Shown one piece after another: positions 10,031 through 19,559 of a DNA stretch of 64,000 nt. Within the stretch, counting starts at the first letter, position 1, and each line of letters opens with the position of its first letter. The DNA comes from Puccinia triticina (Eukaryota; Basidiomycota; Pucciniomycetes; Pucciniales; Pucciniaceae): positions 3,472,501-3,536,500 of the forward strand of contig NC_070574.1 of the NCBI RefSeq assembly GCF_026914185.1, in the 5' to 3' direction. A program made the position numbers and the translations under genes. Below the pieces are notes generated by a model, which saw only the letters and a program-made list of their open reading frames with translations, was not told the origin of the DNA and made no database searches.

Positions 10031-10035
10031 ATGAA
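10031..10035. repeat. Target-site duplication (right), ATGAA
   Basis: Matches 4235-4239. Removing the element and one copy rejoins the copia frame. Confidence 0.92.
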
Positions 10036-11357
10036 CTTCTAGTTCAATCTCAAGACATACTGGTGGATATTGCAATCAATTTTTTACCGGAAATAATGGA
10101 CGCTTTGGTACCCACAACATACAAACAAGCAATGAAAGACGTCAACGCGTCAAAATGGAAATCTGTGGTTGACGAAGAACTGTCTAATCTAGACTGGATT
10201 GCCGTATGGTCCCTCAAGCCTGTACCCCCCGGCATCAAAATTCTACGGGCTAAATGGGTATTTGTTAGAAAACTGTCAGCGACTGGCGAAGTACTACGGT
10301 TTAAAGCTTGGTATGTTGCAAAAGGATTTGCGCAGATAGAAGGAGAGCATTTTAACGGAACTTTTGCGCCAACCGCTACGTTTGTGTCAATGAGATTGAT
10401 TCTTTTGGTTGCTGCACTCAACGGATGGCCAGTACACACTTTTGAATTCGTGGCTGCATATCTTAACTCTCCTATCAACGAAGAAGTTTGGGTGGCGGCT
10501 CTTGAAGGACTAAACGCACCAACTGGACACGCCTGCCTATTGCACAAAGCGCTATACGGAACAATACAGGCTGCTTGCTGTTGGTGGCAACATTTATCTA
10601 GCACGCTTTGACGACTAGGGTACATCAGCTCACAATTCAATAGTAGTATCTATGTCCTCAGCAAGTCCAATGGGCCTTCTGTGATCTGGATCCATGTTGA
10701 TGACGGGATAGTCACCGGATCCACGGACAGGATTCTTTGCGAACTCAAATCAGCTCTATCTGACTGCCTTGAAATCAAATGGTTGTTGTCGCTGTTGGAT
10801 ATTGTTGGACTCAAAGTGACACGCGGGGCCGATAATTTCTCTCTGAGTCAACCAAAACTGATATCAAAACTACTCTCGTTGCACTGGGATGGCATCAGTC
10901 ATGCAAAAACTCCTTTGCCTCTCACGGTTACTCTGAACACTGGCATTGATCCCGTGAAGTATCTTTCCATTATAGGATTTCTGAGTTATCTATTGGCAGG
11001 ATCAAGACCGGACATTACCTTTGGTGTAAATTTTCTGTCACGTTTCTCGAAGTGTCCGGGCAAGGAACATTGGAAATGTATCAAACACTTGGTCAACTAC
11101 GTGGCGGCTACACAGGATCAGGTCCTATCCCTACTACCTGATACAAAAAGCCCCAGGCTGACGTGCTTCGCCGATGCAAACTGGGGGGGAGAATTTTCAC
11201 AATCTAACTACGGTATTCTCATACTCTTTCATGGCTGCCCAATATACTGGATTGCAAGAAGGCTAGCTACAATCACATCTTCCACAGCCCATGCAGAATA
11301 CATGGCGTTGGGACACAGGATGCCTGTATGTTATGTGTTTGGCACCTAAACACATAG
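10036..11357 (+). pseudogene. copia reverse transcriptase and RNase H, decayed
   Basis: Continuation of the interrupted copia pol. RT N-terminal block at 10090-10610 (TYKQAMKDVNASKW, then ILRAKWVFVRK, then GFAQIEG); a TGA at 10609-10611; then LGYISSQFNSSIYVL and the catalytic box WIHVDDGIVTGS (about 10684-10719). Downstream are SIIGFLSYLLAGSRPDITF and the RNase H motifs CFADANWGGE and TSSTAHAEYMALG (about 11280-11310). Just after this the frame shifts (TQDACMLCVWHLN is visible in the next frame) and similarity ends near 11357, so the RNase H tail and 3' LTR are missing or unrecognised. Confidence 0.85.
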
Positions 11358-11405
11358 AGTTCATGCTTTTGAGCATGATGCATGTGCATGTTGTGTTTAG
11401 TCCAA
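11345..11405. repeat. Imperfect inverted repeat after the copia relic
   Basis: ctaaacacat at 11347 pairs with ttgtgtttag ending at about 11400, with gcatg motifs between. A small hairpin at the end of recognisable copia sequence. Confidence 0.4.
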
Positions 11406-11638
11406 GGATTAGTGGGGTCTACATCTAGACCCCACTAGCTCCAAATGGAGCTCCGGGTCAAGTTGATCCTGAGTTGATCCGAGCCAATGCGGATGCGGGG
11501 GTGGACTAAGTGCCCTAATCCGGGCTGACTTAGTGCCGAATGCGGATGCTCTTAGGGCGTCCGGTGGAGGGACTAAACTGGGTTTGGGGGACTAAATTTG
11601 GTATAGTCCCCCGACTTAGGGCCCGCAGTCGAGATGCT

Positions 11639-12446
11639 CAAAGTCCCTCCTGCCGAGGGCTGTCGGAGGCTCGCTTTGCGAGTCACACGCCCCAAACTTC
11701 GCTAAGTCCGAGGGTGGAGGCGCGAAGCGCCTCCACCGGAGGGACTTATGCGGTATTGGTGATTTAGGCCTGAGAGGAATGGCCAAAAACACCCTTTTCA
11801 ACAAATGTTGCATTAGCTCCCTTACCACCAAAGATTTCACCAATATTTTTGGATATTAAGAAAGCCCTGCATCTTGGCTAATTTTTGATGCTCTAAGATC
11901 ATCAAATTTCATCATTCCTGGCTCATAATAACACATTGAAGTTGGTGGGTTGCAAAAGCCAAGCCTGAGGTCTGTAAAACATCATTTTAGTGTAAATTCA
12001 TATGCTTTTCTCAAGAGAAAAAAATGACAGGTATCCAGGACTGATGTCCAGCCTTGCCAACCAACTGCGTGAGAAAATGCATTTGGGCCTGTTCACTCAA
12101 GGTTCCAAGGGAGCTCATTTGAAAAACAGTTATACCTTGACTGTTTTTGCCAGCATGAAGTTTTTTTTACTACACGCCTCATATCTTGGGTTTGGGAAGA
12201 AGAAAAATGCACACGAAGGTGGCAGGAGATAGCCAGGCATCTCAAGGGTCTAAGTGTAAATGTAGAGGGTGATTACACCAAGGCAGCACCGTGGAGGGGC
12301 CTTAGCATGAAAAGGTAAGGTTATTGTCATTCCTCTCAGGCAAATTTCACCGATAAGGCATAAGTCCCTCCCAGAGGGAGGCCTTCGGCCTCCCTCGGGA
12401 GGGACTTAGTTAAGTTTGCACACGCCCGCAGCAGCGAGGGACTTTG
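11639..12446. mobile_element. Non-autonomous DNA element with long terminal inverted repeats
   Basis: The left end starts CAAAGTCCCTC (11639) and the right end finishes GAGGGACTTTG (12446). The arms extend inwards for about 120-150 bp: ACACGCCC, AAACTT/AAGTTT, GGAGGGACTTATG against CATAAGTCCCTCC, and CCTGAGAGGAATG against CATTCCTCTCAGG (11771 and 12333). Each arm holds its own hairpin (ggcgcgaagcgcc; gaggccttcggcctc). The interior has no coding capacity. This is MITE-like. Exact ends and target duplication are not resolved. Confidence 0.7.
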
Positions 12447-12656
12447 TTAAGTTCGTTGTGCTACATCCGAACCCGGCAAATCCAGTGGTTTAATCAGAGT
12501 CCTTTCTCTTTCAACAATCACAAGTAACATGGAACATCATATAGGAAATGGATTGAAGAATTGTCTTGAGATGTGTAGATAACAAATTATGAGATATGGC
12601 TTGTCAAAAAAAACAAGTCTTTAGGCAGAATCGGTCGGCCTTTCACTTCGAAACAG

Positions 12657-15404
12657 CTACACAGCTTTCACCGGGCGCAGCTGCCATTGGGTTGCGTGCC
12701 TGTGAAGTTGTATTCTGACATCGCGTCCTAAAGCCGAGTCCAAATTTTTCCGGTGACCAAGAATGTCAACCACTGAGCCATCGCGCCCCGCTTGCAACAA
12801 CGTCACTAAGTTGTTGGGATCAAAAGGTTCATCTCTCAGGTGCCGAGTGCCTTTGAGAGACAACCAGGAGAAAAGCACCAAGAAGATGGTAGTGGTCGTA
12901 ATCAATAAAATCGGCACAATCCCAATGACTGTACTTTTTATGCTCTCGTAGGCATTGTGCCAGCCAAGGGTCTCATAGGACCATATGCCATCGAAAGACC
13001 TGAGCCATTCAGGTGAAAGATCCTGCAGTGAAGCTAACATGTTCAAAGATTTAGGGAGATGCATTTGTATGTTATTAACGCTACTAATCACTGACCGGCA
13101 AGTAAGTGACCTGGCGCAGAGGCTATGGGTGGCGTTTTCGTGGTCTGGAAATAGATCAATTGGTCGGACATAAATGAAAGTTTGATTAAAGATGAGGTTG
13201 CTATAAATCAGCCAGCTCACCGAAGCGCGAGTTTCAACGAGCCCGCGAAGGTAAGCTTCCTGCATTCAATTCGAACACAGTTTCAGGTCAGTAAACAAGC
13301 TCCATATATTTCAAAAAAGAGGTACGGCGGACCAGGATGGTGTTCAGTAAAGGGTCATTCGTAGACTCCAGCTGGGATGAGATTCCATAAAGAGCACAGA
13401 TGTCGTCACCGAATTTGTTCCGGAAAGAGACCACGTATTGCTCCGTGGCATCTAATACCGCGCCGTACATCCTTGATGCAACAGCCGCTGTTGCTGGTGT
13501 GATAGGTTCTCTCGAGATGATGCGACTGACATTCGCAATATTGGAATATTGCACTTCAACAAGCGTAGAGTACGGCGTGAATTCACATGCACGCGGCGTA
13601 ATGAATGAGTACATCGGACCATAGCCTCCCAAAATTAATACTGGTTTAGAATGTTGCATTAGCTGACCGCGTTTGCCCCGAATCTACCGATACAAGTTAT
13701 ACTCAAGACTGACATTGGGAACCAAGAACTGAAGATCCTTCAAAATTTGTGTTGAAGCATGTGTGACTGAGGATCATACTTCCGACTGGATTTATCAGAA
13801 TTGATTTATTCGAGGGCGCCGAGGGCAAACCTAAGAGGGGACGCAGATTTTAGTTGTACTCATAGGATCAGGTTCGCGCGCGTAGAGGGATGAGCCGGGG
13901 ACACTTACCTTGACTAGGACATTGGACAAAGTATCTCCAAAGGCTGTTCAAAGTTTGGTCGGGAAGGGTGACATTACTGTCGAATAGAACACTCAACCCT
14001 GGTTGTTGAGCAGTGGGATTTTGGGGAAGCGCCTGGCACCGAACGTCAGCCGTGAATCCCTGCTGAATGGTGGTGAAATTGAACGTGAATTTTTTGGAAG
14101 GCTTGAAACTCGGATCCACGAATTTGAAGGGAGATTTCAAGTCGCGAAAGTTAAGGGTGAGTGGACGGTCTGAATCTGCATCCAAAGCGTCTTCCTTGCG
14201 TGCAGCAACAGCTGAAACCACTCCGGCTGTGAGGGCATTCAAAAGCCTAGTTAGTTCATGATCAAGCATCTGATGTCATGTAGCTTCGCATACCAGTAGT
14301 GGAGTTGAATGAGGTTCCCAAAAAATTTATTACTCCAGGATAACCGAGCTGCCTGCTAGCAGAAGTATACGCAGCCGCCAACTCGAGTGGGCCAATGACA
14401 GCAGCACCTTGTCTGCTGATTCTTCTTTGCTCCGAGTTCGGTCTCGGGAAAGAGTTGCCTTCTTGTCTATTGGCCATGAGATGTACATATTTTTCGCTGA
14501 ACATGTTGAATTCGAAACCTTTGATAGGCACATTGACAATCAAAGGGGTTGGTGTAAGGATTGTCGTGAAACTTCGTCACCATTCGCAGGGTTAGCCCTC
14601 TGTTCCATTGAACAATGATCAACGGATTATGCGCACCTTGCAGTCAAAGAGTTCATCAAGACTAATGCTAGCAGCGATAGAATTGTCCAGCTGATGTGAT
14701 GCCGCGATACCAGCGGAGCTCCCCGGGACAGACTCGAGACCGTCAAGAAATTGATCAGGGGCGCTGGGCGGTTGGAGTGTGAGGTGAGGTATAAGATAAG
14801 GCCTTTGGAAAAAAGACTGGAAGATTATTAAAGCTATGTTAGCCGCTGCCGCCGTCTGTGCAGGGCCAATGAAAGTTTCTGGCGCGGCTCACCATGACCC
14901 GCGCCAAAACCGTCAAGGCACCACTGTCATGCTGATCTTGATTCAAGGAAATGTCTCACAATGTTGAGAGAGAGGAGAGCAAAGTAGCCAAAATAGTCAC
15001 GCAAAATGCCAGACCGCGAGGGGAGCCCTTGCCCCATTCAGCTAAATTTTGTTGCATAGGGGTGTGAGTGAAGTGAATAAGGATAAAGAACGTCAAGGCA
15101 ATCGCCAATATTACTAGTTGGCCGACAACGATGATGCATGCCCAGGACGAAACTTGCGTTAGCCTACCCAAGAAAGAATCAGTCTCAGTACCACCTTCGA
15201 ACTGATGGAAAAAAGGAGAGGACTTCTCTGAACAAACTTGGAGCTTGATACTTCGGTCGCCTGTGACGCCTGGCCTTGGTTCCGTTTTCCTTCAGGGGCC
15301 TCTTCATCATATTGGGCCGGGGAGGTAACTGTATCTTTCTCCGACAAGGTAGGTGAGATTAACGGCTCATTAGTAGGGAGCGCTTCCTGGGTATGCAACG
15401 GCAT
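12657..15404 (-). pseudogene. Multi-exon membrane protein gene, exon joins partly inconsistent
   Basis: A chain of minus-strand coding blocks: 15404-15252 (MPLHTQEALPTNEPL, acidic cytosolic start), 15201-14960 (two membrane segments around THTPMQQNLAEWGKGSPRGLA), about 14880-14637, about 14575-14290, about 14228-13910, 13672-13285 and about 13262-12657 (last membrane segment IGIVPILLITTTTIFLVLF, then a basic tail). The intron between blocks four and five is convincing (GTATGC, branch aactaac, CACAG, 67 nt). Others need unusually short introns (50 and 37 nt) or do not keep frame (near 14960/14884 and 13285). The block order resembles large uncharacterised basidiomycete transmembrane proteins. 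Function unknown; it may be a decayed gene or contain more introns than I can place. Confidence 0.5.
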
Positions 15405-15463
15405 GAGACTGAGACTCCGAGTCGTGCGTTAGACAGGAGGGGTACCAATGCCAGATTACTGGG

Positions 15464-15742
15464 TCACAACAAATACGAGCAAACAGAGATAAGGGTACGC
15501 GTGCACGAGACGGACAGGATGTACCAAAAGATGTACCGCAAGAGCTCTTGTTGAGGGTAGGGCAAGGCACAAGCGAAACTGAGTTTGCCGGAACCTGCGA
15601 TTTCGAACTGGTTGGAAATTGAAGTTTTTGTTCCCACAGCTGTTCCCACAAATGTTTCACAGCGGTCAGCCAACATTTGACAAGTGCCAAATAACAGCAA
15701 GGGTACATAACAGCTCCAAGCCAGCGAAAACTCCCAGATCAC
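15464..15742 (-). CDS. Small ORF with signal-like N-terminus, uncertain
   Basis: 92 codons. The start MIWEFSLAWSCYVPLLLFGT is hydrophobic and could be a signal peptide. Several Cys follow, and the end is hydrophobic. Sequence downstream of codon 60 is low in typical coding character. It could be the first exon of a small secreted protein or chance. No family recognised. Confidence 0.2.
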   Translation of the reverse strand: MIWEFSLAWSCYVPLLLFGTCQMLADRCETFVGTAVGTKTSISNQFEIAGSGKLSFACALPYPQQELLRYIFWYILSVSCTRTLISVCSYLL

Positions 15743-15749
15743 TCAAATG

Positions 15750-17793
15750 TCAGAGGCGTCCCCGTTCATGGGCATCGAGAATCCTTGTAGATGTGTACGT
15801 AAGATGTCCGATGAGGCAAAGGGGTCCATCCTGGCCCTGCGGACTGATTTGCAATCCAAGCCCCCCACACATTTTTTTCAAAAAAGGGGCTTGATTGATT
15901 GACTCCGGAAATTATGTTCCCAAAATTTCAGTTGCGCGCAGCATTCTACTGTACAAGGTTTAGGGCTGGTCCCAAATGTTGGGGCCCAAAAACAGGAAAG
16001 AAATCATTTTCTGGCTGGTTTTGGAGGGCTAGGACTTTGGTAAAGCATCCCAGCTCAGGGTCCAGGCCCACCCAAACCTCCTGCAAGCACTTCAATGCAC
16101 CGTCTGTCTCCATATATGGGTTTAGTGCTCAACAAGGAAGCATAATTATGGGCTCATAACCCCATAATTATGTATCGCGCCCCCAATAGGGGGGGGTTCA
16201 CGATAGAAAAAAAAACTTTAGAGCCAATTTTAGGTGGCTGGGTTGAGAAACACCGGCCATTTGGGTGTAAGAATGTTCTAGACATAAATATGTATTCAAT
16301 TTGGCATGTCCACTGGTTGTGATTCCCAGAGGGGCAATGGATGTAGGTCATCAATTTTTTGATATATATCAGGGGGCTCACAAATTTTAACAAAAATTAG
16401 CCCATTTTAATGCCTTCATGAACAACTTAAGCACTGCCAGCATATTTGGCGGGGTTCAAGTCATCCTTGTTCAACTGGGATGCACTTCAACTGGGATGCA
16501 CTCAACCAATTTAAAATGGGTTGATCTCAACCACTGAAATATAAGCCCAAGGGGGGTACCTTGGATTTACATTTCATCAGTTGAGATAAACCAAGTTTAA
16601 CTTGGTTGAGTGCATCCCAGTTTAACTGGGACAACCTCAACCCAGCCAATTTTGCTGGTAGCGCTTTTCAAAAATTTGTCAAGCTGTCACCAGGGGAGAT
16701 TTTGAAGCACTCTCCAGAGAGTGCCATACTGTACCCTTTTTCGTAACTGTGCTGGATGCCTTTGATGAAAGCAGTGTAGGAATTAATGAAAATTTCTGGA
16801 ACTAATCCACAAACAATCTAAAACTGATCCTGGATTCATACATAAACCGTCCAGAAGTCATGCAGGAGTAAACTGGAACACAACTGGAACCCAGTTGAAA
16901 CCACTAAGACACAATGGCCACAATCAAATCATAATTCAATTTGAACTGCTTGGTAATTGAGATGAATTATTGGGGTTCAATTCATATTATTTATGTGCAC
17001 ATGAAGGTGGTCATTGTTTTCACTTTGCTAATGTAACTGTCATGTGCACATGTGTAAGTTTGTTAAAAATTGCAGGTTGGGCCTCCCGCAGATCAGAAAC
17101 ATGTACAGTACACCCCTGTTAGAATGATGTGAAAGGCCCATCTGAATTGGCATATTTCCCTAAAGAAGGTCGGTATCATCTAGAATTGAGCCACAAAAGG
17201 ATGAAAGTAGGATGAAAATATGAGTCAAGTCAAGCTTAGAGGTGTGTGGTCCCAGATTTCAGATAGACATCCTGGCTTCTTAACATATATAAGCTTGTGA
17301 GTTGTTTTTGTGTTTGTTTATTTTCCAATGTCTCCATGCACATGCATGTGAGGTTGTTTCCACTTTGCCAATGTCACCTTTGTGTACGTGCGTACATTAG
17401 GGTGACAGATCACTGGAGGGGCCTTTCACAGCTCCATTACAAGTAAAAACTCATCAGAAAGCCATGAAAGCCCCCACAAGTCACATTTACGTTGTTTGGA
17501 ACCCCTTTGACATAGAAAATTGATCAACAGAAATTCACCATAAATGAGTAATAATTGGGCATTGATTAACTATTATTTCATGACAGATTGTAATTAATTT
17601 ATCCTTAAAAAATTAAATGGTTCTATACAACATTGCACAAGTTCCTGTGATAATTCCAGTACATCACTTCTGACACACTTCCCATTGACTTCAGAAGAAT
17701 TTATCAATCACATACTAATCCACATCTGACTCACATCAGACCCAGAACAACATAAAATTAGACTCTGGCACTCTTGGGAAAGTGTGCCAAAAT
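15750..17793. other. Gene-free, repeat-bearing intergenic stretch
   Basis: About 2 kb without credible ORFs. Contents: an inverted repeat at 16484-16625, a box caccaggggagattttgaag (16691) shared in part with the element at 32600, and several short palindromes with acgtgcgtac or tgcacatg cores (about 17000-17400). Confidence 0.6.
16484..16625. repeat. Inverted repeat, MITE-like
   Basis: aactgggatgcactcaacca at about 16484-16505 is mirrored by tggttgagtgcatcccagtt at about 16602-16624. The inner parts (gttgatctcaac / gttgagataaac) also pair. About 140 bp in all, AT-rich, non-coding. Confidence 0.7.
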
Positions 17794-18008
17794 TGTAGAG
17801 ACTGTAAAATGAAGATGTGTCTGGTGAGATTCGAACTCACAACCTCAGCTATGCTGAGACACATACTAAAGTGCTGCCTTTACCCACTAGGCTACAGACG
17901 CTTGTGGGTGCCAGCTGGGTGGTTGGTTTGTAGTGCTCGTGGGTCAATCCGACAGCCCTCCATACTGTGGTGATACATCATGGTAGCAGACTAACAGACA
18001 ACTCAACA
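17794..18008. repeat. 215-bp repeat with tRNA-like core, copy 1
   Basis: Begins tgtagagactg and ends actcaaca. Nearly identical to 18216-18430. Contains the tRNA-like sequence at 17817-17901 plus about 105 bp that lie 5' of it on the minus strand. Confidence 0.85.
17817..17901 (-). tRNA. Class II tRNA-like sequence (Leu/Ser type), possibly a pseudo-tRNA
   Basis: On the minus strand: acceptor GCGTCTG against CAGACAC (one mismatch), D arm GCCT..AGGC, a long variable arm CTCAG-CATAG-CTGAG as in Leu or Ser tRNAs, and a perfect T arm GTGAG-TTCGAAT-CTCAC (good B box). The anticodon arm is weak: CAC-TTTAGTAT-GTG leaves an 8-base loop, so the anticodon (perhaps TAG) is not certain. The duplication with its flanks suggests a repeat-borne copy rather than a working gene. 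Confidence 0.55.
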
Positions 18009-18215
18009 CCCCCCCTTGCTACATGATGGGAAGTGGGGATTGACCCCAAGAGAGAGTGGGAATGAGACCCAGGAAAGATGATCAGCATAGGGATTGAACC
18101 CGCGATCTAGATGTAGGCTTATAGGGGTTTGCGTGGTCTTACAAGTAAGCATTCACAAATTCATCAAGTCTCTATTGTAAGCGAGTAGCGCTCAGGTAGC
18201 TCTGGGCTCATAACC

Positions 18216-18430
18216 TGTAGAGACTGTAAAATGAAGATGTGTCTGGTGAGATTTCAACTCACGACCTCAGCTATGCTGAGACACATACTAGAGTGCTGCC
18301 TTTACCAACTAGGCTACAGACGCTTGTGACTGCCAGCTGGGTGGTTGGTTGGTAGTGCTCATGGGTCAATCCAACAGCCCTCCATACTGTGGTGATACAT
18401 CATGGTAGCAGACTAACAGACAACTCAACA
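18216..18430. repeat. 215-bp repeat with tRNA-like core, copy 2
   Basis: Second copy of 17794-18008, same orientation, 422 bp downstream. Its tRNA-like core (18239-18323) has a changed T loop (TTGAAAT in place of TTCGAAT), which damages the B box. Another B-box-like string, gggttcaatccc on the minus strand, lies between the copies near 18090-18103. Confidence 0.85.
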
Positions 18431-18812
18431 AAAGTCTCCCCTGGTGCGTCCACATTTGGGTGTTACTTGGCAATCAGAACAACTCCCTCCCACATTTTCT
18501 AAAAATTTGTTCCTGAAGGCCAGCTCTATTTTTTTTTTTTTCAAAATTCCATTGTGAACCCCCCTATTACAGCGGTTTCAAAAAAGGATGGCAATCCACC
18601 CCAAAATTTGCCACTAGTCTCAAATCCCTCCTTTGGAGGCATTTGATTTGCAGAGGGGGTGGCTGTCCACCACAGAATGCAGACTGACCAAGTTCCTGTG
18701 CATAGCCAATGGCTACACAATGGTGTAAGATTCAAAAGTGGTAATGAGCCCCTTTTGCTGAATGGTGAAGGGTATGATGGAGGTGCAAACTCTGCCCTTC
18801 TGGCTATTAGAC

Positions 18813-18844
<32 letters not shown>

Positions 18845-19080
18845 TTAATGAATTGATAGGAGTGGTGGGCTCAAGATGAGTCAAAGACTAGCACATTGAA
18901 TCAAATCAATTTGAGTATTTGATTCGTATTTGATTTGAGTCTAATAATGCCTGGGCAAATTTAAGCTTGACTATTTGAATAAATTCGAATAATGGCTCAA
19001 AGGGGCGCGTAGAGAGCCAATGCAAGCTTTTCTGGGGCCCAAAGGCCCCAGATGAGTTTGAAAAGGCCCAAAAGTGGGTC
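18431..19080. other. Intergenic, no gene seen
   Basis: No plausible coding frame. Contains a short AT-rich repeat of gaat/attcg-type words at about 18895-18995. Confidence 0.6.
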
Positions 19081-19335
19081 CGCTACGCTAACCATAGCTT
19101 TTAGTGTAGTGTAGCGCAGCGCAAATGCGCTCTTTTTTAGCGTAGTGTTATCACAATTGTGCACATCTGCGCTGCACTATGCGCACATCTGCGCTGACGC
19201 TACGCGCACAGGGTGCAAAGCTATTTTAGCTTTTAGCATAGAGTTAGCACAGATACATTTTAGATTTTAGCGTAGCGTTAGCACAGATACGCACAATTGC
19301 GCTAATGCTAAGCACGCAGGGCGCAAAAGAGCGCG
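19080..19335. repeat. TAGCG/CGCTA-rich island A
   Basis: Dense words tagcg, cgcta, gcgctac, ttagcg and tgcgca on both strands make a net of short inverted repeats. Related islands lie at 44970-45785 and 62225-62830. Confidence 0.75.
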
Positions 19336-19343
19336 CGCTACGC

Positions 19344-19553
19344 TGCGTCCGCCACTATCAAAAGTGCGTCCGCCTCTATCAAAAGTGCGTCCGTCACTAT
19401 AAAAAGTGCGTCCACCACTATCAAAAGTTTGTCCGTCACTATCAAAAGTGTTTCCGCCACTATCAAAAGTGCGTCCGCCACTATCAAAAGTGCGTCCGCC
19501 ACTATCAAAAGTGTGTCCGGCACTCTGAATAGTGCATCCGCCATTATGAGATA
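19344..19553. repeat. 21-bp minisatellite (about 9-10 copies)
   Basis: Unit tgcgtccgccactatcaaaa plus one base. Nine good copies and a decayed tail. The plus frame reads CVRHYQK heptads; the minus frame is hydrophobic (LLIVADA). The period equals that of the unrelated array at 1181. No evidence of expression. Confidence 0.85.
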
Positions 19554-19559
19554 TGCCTC

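Noticed and set aside
19305..19532. ORF with CVRHYQK repeats as a Cys-rich protein
   Set aside because: Same reason: satellite-driven open frame, with an open frame on the other strand too.
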